The notes: generated by a model not told the origin, from the sequence alone. DNA of 64,000 bases from Gammaproteobacteria bacterium (GCA_016705365.1 JADIYI010000008.1:1364001-1428000), one strand, 5' to 3'. Numbered from the stretch's first letter, positions 19,555-28,770 are shown. Numbers and translations: made by a program.

Positions 19555-20958
19555 TTATTGTTCCGGGTGCAGCCTGTCCGGTGAGATGATTGCAGCAGGC
19601 ACTGCAGTGCTCGCCGGCAGCAACTTCATCCAGCGATCGGAGCGAAAGCGCCATACCAGCAGAACGTTCTTGACCGCGTAATCCGCAACCAGCGTCGCGT
19701 AGATCCAGCCGACCGGAAATCCGAACCGATCGAGCACCAGGGCCAGCCCGAAGCGCACCACGATCAGTCCCATGATCACGTTCAGCAGCGGAAAGCGCGT
19801 ATCGCCCGCGCCGCGCAACGCGCCGCCCAGGCAGAATTCCACCGCCAGCATCGGCAGGATCGCGGTGAATGAATAGATCACCAGCACCGTGTGTTCGGCG
19901 ATTGCCTGGTCGCCGCTCAGCCACAGGGCAACCGGCAGCGCGTACCAGGCGAGCAGCAGGCCGGGTGCGGTGAGCACCACTACCGTTACGCGCAGCGCGC
20001 GTATCGTGACCAGGCGTGCATTGGCGATGGACCCTGCCCCGATTTGCTGTCCGACCAGCACTGAAACGGCAATCGAGAAGCCGAATCCTATCACCATCGC
20101 GAGCGAGAGCAGGCTGACGCCGGTCCCGTAGGCGGCGAACGCGGCCGCACCGTGGTGCGCGACCACCCACAGAAAGGCGATCACCCCGCCCTGCAGGAAG
20201 CCCTGCTCCAGTGCCGCCGGATAACCAAGCTTCCACAAGGCGGCCACCCGTTCGCGATAGCGGCCATCGGGGCGTGTCCGTTTCAGCAGCAGAAGACTGC
20301 GGTGCCAGGCGGCGAAAGCCAGTGCCGTGCCGCAGAGGTTTCCCAGTCCAAGGCCGATCGCGATAAACCGTACATGTGGCTGCAAGCCGAATGGCGGATC
20401 ATTGGACCAGTGCCATGCCAGGACCACGCACAGGCCGTTGGTCAGCAACGAGAACAGTACCGGTGTGCGGGCATCCCCGGCGGCGCGCAACGAGGTGGCC
20501 AGCACCATGAAAACCGCCATCGGGGCAAAAAACAGCGTCATCCAGCGTGCATAGGCCAGCGATTCCGCGTAGGCGCCGGCGTCGAGTCCGAACAGACCGA
20601 TCAGCGCCGGAGCCGCGACCCAGGTGAGCGCCGTGAGTGCCACACCGAGTGCGGCGCCGAGACCGAGCGCAATCCCGAGCAGCTGGTTTGCCTCCTCCCG
20701 CCTGCCGGCGCCCCAGGCGTTGGCAATCAGTGCCAGGGTGCCGGCATTGATGCCCGCGGCGATTGCGAGAAATACGTTGTAGAGCCGTGTTCCGGCGTTC
20801 ACCGCGACCACCGCGTCCGGGCCCAGCGTGGCGGCGATGCGGATCATGAAAATGCCGACCAGGGATGCGAGCAGGAATACCGCGCCCGAGGGCAAGGCGA
20901 GCGCAAGTATCGATACGATGGAAACCGGCGAGTCCGGGCGCGCCGCGGGTGCTGTCAT
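19555..20958 (-). CDS. MATE family efflux transporter
   Basis: A 467-aa protein with about twelve hydrophobic helices in two related halves. These are typical of MATE antiporters (MatE, PF01554), which export cationic drugs or metabolites using Na+ or H+ gradients. The N-terminus (LALPSGAVFLLASLVGIF) and EQGFLQGGVIAFLWVVA in the second half carry the expected acidic or polar membrane residues. ATG 20958 overlaps the stop of the GGDEF gene (ATGA), which fixes the start and suggests coupling. It ends one base from the MBL gene stop on the other strand. Confidence 0.88.
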   Translation of the reverse strand: MTAPAARPDSPVSIVSILALALPSGAVFLLASLVGIFMIRIAATLGPDAVVAVNAGTRLYNVFLAIAAGINAGTLALIANAWGAGRREEANQLLGIALGLGAALGVALTALTWVAAPALIGLFGLDAGAYAESLAYARWMTLFFAPMAVFMVLATSLRAAGDARTPVLFSLLTNGLCVVLAWHWSNDPPFGLQPHVRFIAIGLGLGNLCGTALAFAAWHRSLLLLKRTRPDGRYRERVAALWKLGYPAALEQGFLQGGVIAFLWVVAHHGAAAFAAYGTGVSLLSLAMVIGFGFSIAVSVLVGQQIGAGSIANARLVTIRALRVTVVVLTAPGLLLAWYALPVALWLSGDQAIAEHTVLVIYSFTAILPMLAVEFCLGGALRGAGDTRFPLLNVIMGLIVVRFGLALVLDRFGFPVGWIYATLVADYAVKNVLLVWRFRSDRWMKLLPASTAVPAAIISPDRLHPEQ

Positions 20959-22166
20959 GAACAATCCGCAAGCACCCGGTTCTTGCCTTCCTGCTTCGCC
21001 CGGCGCAGTGATTCGTCGGCACGGTGCAGCAGGTTCATCGGATCCGAGTCCTCGGGAGTCAGCGTCGCGACCCCGGCGCTGAAGGTGATCGCGATATGGC
21101 GCGAGCTGAAGGACTCCTGGCAGATGTGCTGACGCATGCGCTCGAGCAGCTGCATTGCGGCCGGCAGGCTCGAATCGGGCATCAGGACCACGAATTCCTC
21201 GCCGCCGTAGCGCGCCACCATGTCGACGCCGCGCAGCTGGTTGCGCACCGAGGCGGCAAACTGCGCGAGCACCTCGTCACCGGCGATCACGCCGTGCAGC
21301 TTGTTGGTGCGGCCGAAGTCGTCGAGATCGAGCAATGCAATCGAAAGCGGATTGCCATAACGGCGCGAGCGTCCGAACTCGCGATCCAGCGCTTCGAACA
21401 GCTGGCGGCGATTGGCCACGCCGGTCAGCGGGTCGGTCATCGCCAGCCGCTCGAGTTGCTGGTTTGCGGTCTCCAGCGCCCGGCTGCGCTCGGCCAGCTC
21501 CGTGTTCAGTTGCGCCAGCTGCGCGGTTCTCTCGAGCAACGCAAGGTTGCTGGCCTCCAGCGCATGCGTGGACACGAAGCCCTGTCGGCGCGCGGTCTCG
21601 AGATGAATGGCCAGGTAGGCTCCTGCCGCCGAGATTGCGGCCAGCGCCAGCAGGAACATGATCTGTGGTGGTCCGGTTATCGTTTCGAAGGCAATCACGC
21701 TGCACCAGGTCAACACCAGTCCAGTGCCCTGCAGTGCCAGCAACTGGGTTCGTTCGGCGCTGTGCAGGACTGCGAGCGGCAGGCAGATCACCACGTACGC
21801 CGAGGCATCCGTGATGTGCGCATCGAGCGTCGTCAGCATGGCCGCGCCGATCAGCGGCAGCATGATCCAGGCATTGTCGAGTCGGCAGTTCAGGCGTCGG
21901 TCGGATGTGAGCGGAAGGCGTCCGGACACCAGCGCGAGCAGTGCCACGCCAGCGAGGTAGGCAAATGCAAGCGCGTAGCACTCCTCCCGGGTGAGAACGC
22001 CATCGCGGGCGACCAGATCGAGATAGAAATAGGAGGCCAGGTAGGCCCCGGACAGTGGCAACAGCAGCAGGCTGAACATCCAGCGGTGACGCGCGTTCTG
22101 AGCGCCGCGATAGCCGAGGTAGGCTATGTCGGCGGATGCCTCGTTGCGATTGATGGATTGCTCCAT
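20955..22166 (-). CDS. Membrane-bound diguanylate cyclase (GGDEF domain)
   Basis: The 403-aa product has five or six transmembrane helices in residues about 28-190, a short coiled coil (LLERTAQLAQLNTELAERSR), and a GGDEF domain at 240-400. The catalytic loop reads ARYGGEEFVVLMP, an active-type GGEEF, and the upstream Mg/GTP block LLDLDDFGRTNKLHGVIAGD is intact in key positions. It should make cyclic di-GMP from two GTP at the inner membrane. No known sensor fold is recognised in the membrane part. It is divergent from the fadD3-like gene and coupled to the MATE gene. Confidence 0.9.
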   Translation of the reverse strand: MEQSINRNEASADIAYLGYRGAQNARHRWMFSLLLLPLSGAYLASYFYLDLVARDGVLTREECYALAFAYLAGVALLALVSGRLPLTSDRRLNCRLDNAWIMLPLIGAAMLTTLDAHITDASAYVVICLPLAVLHSAERTQLLALQGTGLVLTWCSVIAFETITGPPQIMFLLALAAISAAGAYLAIHLETARRQGFVSTHALEASNLALLERTAQLAQLNTELAERSRALETANQQLERLAMTDPLTGVANRRQLFEALDREFGRSRRYGNPLSIALLDLDDFGRTNKLHGVIAGDEVLAQFAASVRNQLRGVDMVARYGGEEFVVLMPDSSLPAAMQLLERMRQHICQESFSSRHIAITFSAGVATLTPEDSDPMNLLHRADESLRRAKQEGKNRVLADCS

Positions 22167-22316
22167 GGGTTGGTACGCTGTCGCTGACGTTCGCTTACAG
22201 CATAGCTTCCGACGGCATCCGGCAACAGGCTTTCCTCGCCGGTTGGGAACGACTGCTCGAGAGGGTCGTCGTATTGCGCGATCTGCGCAAAAAAAACACA
22301 GAAGAATTACGAATAA

Positions 22317-22345
22317 TTGCCTAGTTGACGAGCAGTGGGTAGAAT
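22317..22345 (+). promoter_or_regulatory. Candidate sigma-70 promoter for the steroid-type cluster (fadD3)
   Basis: TTGCCT (22317-22322), a 17-base spacer and TAGAAT (22340-22345) lie 51 bases before the GTG start, in the 229-bp gap divergent from the GGDEF gene. Confidence 0.55.
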
Positions 22346-22395
22346 TTGCGTTGAATCATGCCTGTATTCAAGCGTCTTTGCGATGGAGGCCCCGG

Positions 22396-23955
22396 GTGAA
22401 CGAGATCGATTCCCTGCCCCTTACCATGCCTCGCCTGCTGGCCTGGGCCGCGGCGCGGGCTCCAGAACGCATTGCGCTGGAGGAAGCGGGGCTGCAACTC
22501 GATTACGCCGCGTTGGATGCGGCTCGCCGCCGCGCGGCGAAAGCCTTTCTTGCCGCGGGCACAGGCCATGGCGATCGCGTCGCGATCTGGGCGCCGAATC
22601 GTCATGAGTGGATCGTGGCCGCGACCGGCGCCCAGAGCATCGGGGCGATCGTGGTGCCGCTCAACACGCGGATGAAAGGTGCGGAGGCGGGCTATATCCT
22701 GCGCCGCAGCGGCGCGCGCATGCTGTTCACGGTCGGCGAGTTTTCCGGCAATCGCTATCCGCAGATGCTCGAGGGTATCGAACTGCCGGCGCTGCAGCGA
22801 GTGTTGTGCTTCGGAGAAGCTGATTGGCTGGAGTTTCTTGCGGCCGGGGAGGGCATCGACGAGGCCGTGCTCGCGGCGCGCGAAGCGGCGGTGCAGCCCG
22901 AGGACACGCTCGATCTGATGTTCACCTCCGGCACCACCGGCAATCCCAAGGGGGTGATGACCGGGCACGGGCAGAATATTCGCGCCTTCGATACCTGGAG
23001 CCGCACGGTCGGGCTGTGCGCCGATGACAATTACCTGATCATCAATCCTTTCTTTCATTCCTTCGGCTACAAGGCCGGCTGGATGGCGGCGATCATCCGC
23101 GGCGCGCGCATCCTGCCGGTCGCGAGCTTCGATGTCGACGAGGTGTTGCGGCGCATCCAGTTCGAGCGCGTCAGCATGCTGCCGGGGCCGCCGACCATCT
23201 ACCAGTCCCTGCTGGCGCATTCCGAGCGGCGCAATTACGATCTCTCGTCGTTGCGTCTCGCGGTTACCGGCGCGGCGTTGGTGCCGCTCGACCTGATCCG
23301 GCGCATGCGCAGCGAGCTCGGATTCCGCACCGTGCTGACCGCCTACGGGCTTACCGAGACCTGCGGCGTGGTAACCGTCAGCAGCGTCGACGATGCGCCT
23401 GAACTGATCGCGACCAGTGCGGGGCGCGCGATGCCGGGGGTCGAGCTGCGATGCGTGAACAATGGCGGGGTCGCGGTTCCTGCCGGGGAACCGGGCGAGG
23501 TGCAGGTGCGTGGCTACAACGTCATGCAGGGCTATTTCGATGATCCCGAAGCGACCGCGGAGGCGATCAGCGCCGATGGCTGGTTGCATACCGGCGACAT
23601 CGGCGTGATGAATGAAGACGGGTATCTGCGCATCACCGACCGCATCAAGGACATGTTCATCGTCGGCGGCTTCAACTGTTATCCGGCGGAGATCGAGAAT
23701 CTGCTGTGCTCGATGGAAGGGGTGGCCCAGAGCGCGGTGATCGGGGTCGCGGACGAGCGCATGGGCGAAGTCGCCAAGGCATTTATCGTGCGCCGCCCGG
23801 GCGCTTCGCTCGAGGCCGACGAGGTGATTGCGTGGTGCCGGCGCAACATGGCGAACTACAAGGTACCGCGCAGCGTGGAGTTTCTCGATGCGCTGCCGCT
23901 CAATGCCGCGGGCAAGGTGCTGAAAACCACGTTGCGGGCGCTGGAAAACGCGTGA
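22396..23955 (+). CDS. fadD3: FadD3-like acyl-CoA synthetase (HIP-CoA ligase candidate)
   Basis: A 519-aa adenylate-forming enzyme. GTG 22396 with GGAGG upstream fixes the start. The AMP-binding P-loop is FTSGTTGNPKGVM, with LTAYGLTETCG and GWLHTGDIG / LRITDRIKDMF later and the C-terminal lysine in LPLNAAGKVLKTTL. Segments such as NPFFHSFGYKAG and MLPGPPTIYQSLL are very close to what I recall of actinobacterial FadD3. FadD3 activates the two-ring acid HIP (the C/D-ring remnant of steroids) to its CoA ester. The downstream genes ipdA, ipdB, echA20-like, fadE-like and fadA6-like make the same assignment. Substrate specificity is inferred from context. Confidence 0.8.
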   Translation: MNEIDSLPLTMPRLLAWAAARAPERIALEEAGLQLDYAALDAARRRAAKAFLAAGTGHGDRVAIWAPNRHEWIVAATGAQSIGAIVVPLNTRMKGAEAGYILRRSGARMLFTVGEFSGNRYPQMLEGIELPALQRVLCFGEADWLEFLAAGEGIDEAVLAAREAAVQPEDTLDLMFTSGTTGNPKGVMTGHGQNIRAFDTWSRTVGLCADDNYLIINPFFHSFGYKAGWMAAIIRGARILPVASFDVDEVLRRIQFERVSMLPGPPTIYQSLLAHSERRNYDLSSLRLAVTGAALVPLDLIRRMRSELGFRTVLTAYGLTETCGVVTVSSVDDAPELIATSAGRAMPGVELRCVNNGGVAVPAGEPGEVQVRGYNVMQGYFDDPEATAEAISADGWLHTGDIGVMNEDGYLRITDRIKDMFIVGGFNCYPAEIENLLCSMEGVAQSAVIGVADERMGEVAKAFIVRRPGASLEADEVIAWCRRNMANYKVPRSVEFLDALPLNAAGKVLKTTLRALENA

Positions 23956-23957
23956 AC

Positions 23958-24449
23958 ATGGCTCCGGCGCGCACCACGTTCCTGGGCGAGATGGCCTCGC
24001 TCGATGATGTGGACCGGCGCCTGATCGAACTGTTGCGCGCCGATGGGCGGATGGCATTTCGCGCCCTTGCCGATGCGCTCGGTGTCACCGAATCGGGGGC
24101 GCGGGCGCGGGTGCGCCAGCTCGAGACCTCGGGTTTCATGAAGGTGGTGGCGGTAGCCGATGCCGAGGCCGCCGGTTTCGAATTGCTGCTGGCGGTGGGC
24201 GTTGAAGTCGAGGGGCGGCCGGCACTCGAGGTTGCCGAGGCGCTGGCCGCGTTGCCGGAAGTGTTTTCGGTGAGCCAGGTGGTCGGTACCTACGATATCG
24301 AGTTGCTGATGGTGGCGCGTGATCACGAGCACCTCGCGGAGCTCGTTACCGCGACGCTGGTGCGTATCCCGGGAGTGCGGCGCATTCTTACCGGCCTCGC
24401 GGTGGATGTGCTGAAGAATCAGCCGGACTGGGTGCCGTTCGATGACTAG
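23958..24449 (+). CDS. AsnC/Lrp-family transcriptional regulator (first of a pair)
   Basis: A 163-aa protein: N-terminal helix-turn-helix (DDVDRRLIELLRADGRMAFR, ALADALGVTESGARARVRQL) followed by a RAM-type ligand-binding domain (SVSQVVGTYDIELLMVARD). ATG 23958 or GTG 23952 are possible starts, and the gene is 2 bp after the ligase stop. AsnC/Lrp proteins form octamers that respond to amino acids or other acids. Its position inside the catabolic cluster suggests control by a pathway intermediate (inference). Confidence 0.88.
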   Translation: MAPARTTFLGEMASLDDVDRRLIELLRADGRMAFRALADALGVTESGARARVRQLETSGFMKVVAVADAEAAGFELLLAVGVEVEGRPALEVAEALAALPEVFSVSQVVGTYDIELLMVARDHEHLAELVTATLVRIPGVRRILTGLAVDVLKNQPDWVPFDD

Positions 24450-24945
24450 ACGGCGTCTCGACGAGGTGGACCGGCGCATACTCGATTACCTGTCGCGTGA
24501 TGCGCGTACCAGCAACCGGCGCATCGCCGATGAGCTCGGCGTCACCGAGGGCACGGTGCGTGCGCGCATCAAGCGGATGGAAGACGAGGATCAGATCCGG
24601 ATAACCGCGCTGACCAATATCCGCAAGCTCGACAACCCGACGCTGGCGTTCATCTGGATCGAGGTCGATCGCGGTGCGCAGTGCCGGGAGGTTGCCGAAG
24701 CGCTGGCGCACGATCCGCAGATCGGCTTTGTCGCGGTGATGGTTGGTCGATTCGACATACTCGCGATCACGCTGGTGCAGTCGGCGGCACAGTTGAGCGA
24801 ATTCCTGCACAGCACGGTGCACGCAATCCCGGGCGTGCGGCACACGGAGTGCTCGCTGGGTGCGCGTTTCGTGAAGCACGATTACCGGATCAGTCGAATC
24901 GTGAGGAGGCCGGAAGAGATCCATGCTGGCGTCCGAATTGCGTAG
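24442..24945 (+). CDS. AsnC/Lrp-family transcriptional regulator (second of a pair)
   Basis: A 167-aa protein, diverged from the preceding regulator but with the same layout: helix-turn-helix at residues 5-55 (DEVDRRILDYLSRDARTSNR, IADELGVTEGTVRARIKRM) and a RAM domain at 70-150 (VAVMVGRFDILAITLVQS). It overlaps the first regulator by 8 bases, so the two are translated together and could form mixed oligomers. The 3' end faces the AT-rich control region of ipdA. Confidence 0.88.
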   Translation: MTRRRLDEVDRRILDYLSRDARTSNRRIADELGVTEGTVRARIKRMEDEDQIRITALTNIRKLDNPTLAFIWIEVDRGAQCREVAEALAHDPQIGFVAVMVGRFDILAITLVQSAAQLSEFLHSTVHAIPGVRHTECSLGARFVKHDYRISRIVRRPEEIHAGVRIA

Positions 24946-24946
24946 A

Positions 24947-24976
24947 TTGAGGATTAAAATTTGGTGTACTTTATAA
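24947..24976 (+). promoter_or_regulatory. Candidate promoter for the ipdA operon
   Basis: TTGAGG (24947-24952), an 18-base spacer and TTATAA (24971-24976) lie in a sharply AT-rich gap of about 140 bp inside otherwise GC-rich DNA. Confidence 0.45.
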
Positions 24977-25003
24977 ATATATGGCTTTGATGGCCTTGTA
25001 TGC

Positions 25004-25027
25004 GTAAAATTGCACAATTAATTTTAC
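25004..25027. promoter_or_regulatory. Perfect palindrome, candidate operator ahead of ipdA
   Basis: GTAAAATT at 25004-25011 and AATTTTAC at 25020-25027 are exact complements with an 8-base spacer. The site lies just downstream of the predicted promoter and 62 bases before the ipdA ATG. AT-rich imperfect or perfect palindromes are typical targets of AsnC/Lrp proteins, and two such genes lie directly upstream. Confidence 0.5.
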
Positions 25028-25089
25028 TATTTGAGTGTTCGCCGCGTATTCCGGCGGGTCGTTATGGCTAAGGGCAGGAGAGATTGCGG

Positions 25090-25968
25090 ATGAACAAGGT
25101 GATGAATGCCGGCGAGGTGGTCAGGAAGCTCGACAGCGGTATGACGATTGGTATCGGTGGCTGGGGGCCGCGGCGCAAGCCGATGGCGCTGGTGCGCGAG
25201 ATCCTGAGGTCCGATATCAAGGATCTGACCGTGGTCGCCTACGGTGGCGCGGATGTGGGCATGCTGTGCGCGGCGGGCAAGGTGCGCAAGCTGGTATTCG
25301 CGTTCGTGTCCCTGGATTTCATCCCGCTCGAGCCCTGGTTTCGCCTGGCGCGCCAGAATGGCAGCATCGAGACCATGGAGATCGACGAGGGCATGTTCCT
25401 GCTGGGGTTGCGCGCGGCCGCGATGAAGCTGCCGTTCCTGCCGACCCGCATTGGCCTCGGAACCGATGTGCTCAAGTACAACCCGCAGATCAAGACCATA
25501 GTGTCGCCCTATGCCGATGGGCGCGAGCTGGTCGCGATGCCGGCGCTCGAGCTCGATGCGGCGCTGATTCACGTCGATCGCGCGGATGCGCGCGGGGTGT
25601 GCCAGATCAAGGGGCCCGATCACTACATGGACGATGTGTTCGCGCGCGCGGCGCGTGAGACTTTCGTGAGCTGCGACGAGTTGGTCGAGAGCAGTTTTTT
25701 CGCCTCTGCGGAAGAGGCGCGTCATGTGTACTGGGAGCGCTCGGAGACCACCGGCGTGGTGCATATCCCGGGTGGCGCGCACCCCAGCAGCTGCAACCCG
25801 TTGTATGGCTTCGACGTGGCGCATTTCAAGACCTACGCAGCCTCCGCAGGCGCGGAAAACGGCTGGCAGGAATACATGCAGAAATACGTGGGTGCTTCCG
25901 AGGAACACTACCGGGAGCAGGTTGGTGGCCTCGCGGCCATCCGCAAGCTTGCCCTGCCCACGTATTGA
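25090..25968 (+). CDS. ipdA: CoA-transferase-family ring hydrolase, alpha subunit (IpdA-like)
   Basis: A 292-aa class I CoA-transferase-fold subunit. ATG 25090 lies 9 bases after AGGAG. The start of the fold shows in MNAGEVVRKLDSGMTIGIGG, and VMNAGEV/GGWGPRRKPMALVREI resembles IpdA. In actinobacteria IpdA with IpdB hydrolytically opens ring C of COCHEA-CoA, the last ring-opening step of steroid breakdown, and does not transfer CoA. The partner subunit begins 13 bp downstream. Confidence in IpdA over a generic CoA-transferase rests on the two adjacent subunits and the whole cluster. Confidence 0.82.
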   Translation: MNKVMNAGEVVRKLDSGMTIGIGGWGPRRKPMALVREILRSDIKDLTVVAYGGADVGMLCAAGKVRKLVFAFVSLDFIPLEPWFRLARQNGSIETMEIDEGMFLLGLRAAAMKLPFLPTRIGLGTDVLKYNPQIKTIVSPYADGRELVAMPALELDAALIHVDRADARGVCQIKGPDHYMDDVFARAARETFVSCDELVESSFFASAEEARHVYWERSETTGVVHIPGGAHPSSCNPLYGFDVAHFKTYAASAGAENGWQEYMQKYVGASEEHYREQVGGLAAIRKLALPTY

Positions 25969-25981
25969 AAGGAGACACCCC

Positions 25982-26782
25982 ATGAATGCACCGGACTACA
26001 CGCTCGCGGAATTGATGATCACGGCAGCCTCCGAGGCCTGGCGCGGCGACGGTGAAGTGCTCGCCACTGGCATTGGCCTGTTGCCGCGGCTCGCGGCATC
26101 ACTGTCGATGCTGAGCAGCAATCCGGACCTGCTGATGACGGACTCAGAGGCTTTCCTGCTGTCGGCACCGAACCCGGTGGGGGCGCGTGCTGCCGATTTT
26201 GCGCCGGCTTACGAGACCTGGATGGGCTTCTCGCGCATCTTCGACAACGTCTGGGGCGGCAAGCGCCATGCGATGGTCGGGCCGACCCAGATCGATCGCT
26301 TCGGGCAGGCCAATATTTCCTGCATCGGGGACCATGCAAAACCCAAGGTGCAGATGCTCGGGGTGCGCGGTTTTCCCGGCAATTCGATCAGTCACGCCAA
26401 TTCCTTTTTCGTGCCCGCGCACAACAATCGCGTGTTCAAGTCGGGGGAGTGTGACACGGTCTGCTCGATCGGCTACAACCCGGCGCGTCTGGCAAAGGGA
26501 TACCGCCTCGGTGAGGTCGATATCCGCCTTATCATCACCGATCTGTGCGTGATGGATTTCGGTGGCCCCGGGTACCAGATGCGCATCCGCTCCCTGCATC
26601 CGGGCATCGGCGTCGAACAGGTGCAGCAGAACACCGGCTTCGAGCTCTGCATACCTGCCGCTATCCCGGTCACCGCGGCACCCACCGAAGAGCAGTTGGC
26701 AATCATCCGCCGTATGGATCCGCACAACCTGCGCGCGCGCGAGTTGAAGGACAATCCACCCGGCGACCGTTCGCGCGGATAA
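25982..26782 (+). CDS. ipdB: CoA-transferase-family ring hydrolase, beta subunit (IpdB-like)
   Basis: A 266-aa subunit starting at ATG 25982 after AAAGGAG. It carries the beta-subunit folds around GDGEVLATGIGLLPRLAA, MVGPTQIDRFGQANISCIGD and GVRGFPGNSISHANSFFVPA. The usual CoA-transferase catalytic glutamate motif (S-E-N-G) is not seen, in agreement with the IpdAB subgroup acting as a hydrolase. It should form a heterodimer or heterotetramer with IpdA in the cytoplasm. The next gene starts 11 bases after its stop. Confidence 0.82.
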   Translation: MNAPDYTLAELMITAASEAWRGDGEVLATGIGLLPRLAASLSMLSSNPDLLMTDSEAFLLSAPNPVGARAADFAPAYETWMGFSRIFDNVWGGKRHAMVGPTQIDRFGQANISCIGDHAKPKVQMLGVRGFPGNSISHANSFFVPAHNNRVFKSGECDTVCSIGYNPARLAKGYRLGEVDIRLIITDLCVMDFGGPGYQMRIRSLHPGIGVEQVQQNTGFELCIPAAIPVTAAPTEEQLAIIRRMDPHNLRARELKDNPPGDRSRG

Positions 26783-26793
26783 GGACCGATCCA

Positions 26794-27864
26794 ATGTCCG
26801 AAATGCTGCATACCCGTCTGACCGAGCTACTGGGTTGCCGTTATCCCATCGTGCAGACCGCGATGGGCTGGGTGGCCGATCCCCGGCTCGTTGCCGCGAC
26901 CGGCAATGCCGGTGGTTTTGGTTTCCTGGCCGGGGCGACCATTCCTGCGCAGCAGATGGAAGCCGATATCCTGCGCACCAAGGAACTGAGCAGCGCGCCG
27001 TTTGGCGTGAATTTCCATATGTACCAGCCGAATGCGGCGGCAATCGTCGACCTGGTGGTGAAGCACGGTGTGCGCGCGGTCAGTTACAGCCGTTCGCCCG
27101 GGCCGGCGTTCATCCGCAAGCTCAAGGATGCGGGCGTGGTGTGCATGCCCACCGTAGGCGCGGTCAAGCACGCGGTGAAAGCGGTCGAGCTGGGTGCCGA
27201 TGCGGTGACTGTGCAGGGTGGCGAGGGTGGCGGTCACACCGGTTCGGTGCCGACCACGCTGTTGCTGCCCGACGTGGTGTGCCGGGTGAAGGTGCCGGTG
27301 ATCGGTGCCGGTGGCTTCAAGGACGGGCGTGGACTGGTGGCGGCGATGGCTTTCGGTGCCGAGGGCATCGCGATGGGCACCCGCTTTCTGATGACCAGCG
27401 ACAGCCCGGTGCCGCTCGCCACCAAGCAGCGCTACCTGAGCTGTGCGAACCCGGCCGATATCATCGTCTCGCGGGCGATAGACGGCATGCCGCAACGCAT
27501 GGTGATGAACGAGATGCTCGGTGAGCTGGAGCGCGCCGGCGCCCTGAAAAAACTGTTGATCGCGCTGCGCAATGGCCTGGCGTTTCGCCGCCACACCGGC
27601 GCGGGCATCCTGCAATTGCTGAAATCCGCGATCGCGATGCAGCGTGACGACGACGGTCTGACGCTCTCGCAGGCAATCATGTCGGCCAATGCGCCGATGA
27701 TCATCCAGCGCGCGATGGTCGATGGTCACCCCGAACAGGGCGTGTTGCCGAGCGGACAGGTCGCCGGCGTGATCTCCGACCTGCCGGACTGCGCGGAACT
27801 GATTGCACGCATCGTTGCCGAGGCCGAGGAGTGCCTGGGTGCGCTGGCGGCACGGTCGAAATGA
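26794..27864 (+). CDS. ipdC: IpdC-like flavin-dependent enzyme (nitronate monooxygenase family)
   Basis: A 356-aa TIM-barrel flavoprotein. The opening LGCRYPIVQTAMGWVADPRL, the GADAVTVQGGEGGGHTGSVP phosphate/FMN-binding block and the AFGAEGIAMGTRF block define the NMO/2-nitropropane dioxygenase family. In steroid clusters the member next to ipdAB is IpdC, which acts on a C-ring intermediate before IpdAB. The usual catalytic His of nitronate monooxygenases cannot be assigned with confidence. Position directly after ipdB is the main support for ipdC. Confidence 0.75.
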   Translation: MSEMLHTRLTELLGCRYPIVQTAMGWVADPRLVAATGNAGGFGFLAGATIPAQQMEADILRTKELSSAPFGVNFHMYQPNAAAIVDLVVKHGVRAVSYSRSPGPAFIRKLKDAGVVCMPTVGAVKHAVKAVELGADAVTVQGGEGGGHTGSVPTTLLLPDVVCRVKVPVIGAGGFKDGRGLVAAMAFGAEGIAMGTRFLMTSDSPVPLATKQRYLSCANPADIIVSRAIDGMPQRMVMNEMLGELERAGALKKLLIALRNGLAFRRHTGAGILQLLKSAIAMQRDDDGLTLSQAIMSANAPMIIQRAMVDGHPEQGVLPSGQVAGVISDLPDCAELIARIVAEAEECLGALAARSK

Positions 27865-28011
27865 CGAGAGAAGCCATGCGGAGCTTGCGAATCCGGCCGC
27901 CGTGCCGGTCTCGATGACGGGAACTCCGCGCCTTGGCTCGAAATCGAAGTGCCGGCGTGTGGGTTCGATTCTTTGGATGCACCAGGAAACTACTGCAGGA
28001 GCGACCCCGAT

Positions 28012-28770
28012 ATGAGCAAACCATTCAGCACCACGATCGGTGAAGGTATCGCGGAACTGGTGTTCGACCATCCGCCGGTGAATGCGTTCGACAGCGCGGG
28101 CTGGGCGGCGATTGCCGCCGAGATCGAGGCGCTCGGAACCAACGATGCGGTGCGCGTGATCATCATCGCGGCCGAGGGGCGCGGTTTCTGCGCCGGCGTG
28201 GATATCAAGGAGCTGGCCTCCGACCGCTCGCTGATCGTGAAGGTCAACAAGGGCAATTACGATACCTTTCGCGCGGTACATCTGAACCCGAAGCCGGTGA
28301 TCGTGGCGGTGCATGGCTTCGTGCTGGGCGGCGGCATCGGGATCAGCGGCGCGGCGGATATCGTGGTGGCATCCGAGTGCGCGCGTTTTGGCGTACCCGA
28401 GGTCGATCGCGGCGCGATGGGCGGCGGGGCGCATCTGCAGCGCCTGTTCCCGGTACAGAAAGTGCGTTACATGTATTTTACCGGCGAGATGATCGACGCC
28501 GCCGAAGCCTATCGTCTCGGCGCCGTCGAGCGCGTGGTACCGCGCGCGCAGTTGCGTGCCGCGGCGCGCGAGATCGCGGTCAAGATCGCGGCCAAGAGCC
28601 CGGCGATGATCAGCCTTGCCAAGGAGGCGCTCAACGGAATCGAGGACGGCAACCTCGAGGACAAGTACCGCGGCGAACAGGGCTTCACGCTGGAGGCGTA
28701 CTCCACCAAGGATTCGCAGGAAGCGCGTGATGCATTCGTGCAGAAGCGCGATGCGAAATTCACCGGCTGA
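28012..28770 (+). CDS. echA20: Enoyl-CoA hydratase/isomerase-family ring hydrolase (EchA20-like)
   Basis: A 252-aa crotonase-fold protein from ATG 28012 (GCAGGAG upstream). The oxyanion blocks are AEGRGFCAGVDIKEL and VHGFVLGGGIGISGAADIVV, and FGVPEVDRGAMGGGAHLQRL closely resembles what I recall of EchA20. In actinobacteria EchA20 hydrolytically opens ring D of the HIP intermediate. The tail YRGEQGFTLEAY is also shared. It lies 147 bp after ipdC in a stretch with no gene and 18 bp before the first acyl-CoA dehydrogenase. Confidence 0.8.
   Translation: MSKPFSTTIGEGIAELVFDHPPVNAFDSAGWAAIAAEIEALGTNDAVRVIIIAAEGRGFCAGVDIKELASDRSLIVKVNKGNYDTFRAVHLNPKPVIVAVHGFVLGGGIGISGAADIVVASECARFGVPEVDRGAMGGGAHLQRLFPVQKVRYMYFTGEMIDAAEAYRLGAVERVVPRAQLRAAAREIAVKIAAKSPAMISLAKEALNGIEDGNLEDKYRGEQGFTLEAYSTKDSQEARDAFVQKRDAKFTG

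Noticed and set aside
20152..22187. + strand open frames opposite the MATE and GGDEF genes
   Set aside because: Both - strand genes are supported by motifs and an ATGA overlap; the + frames are Gln/Arg/His-rich shadows.
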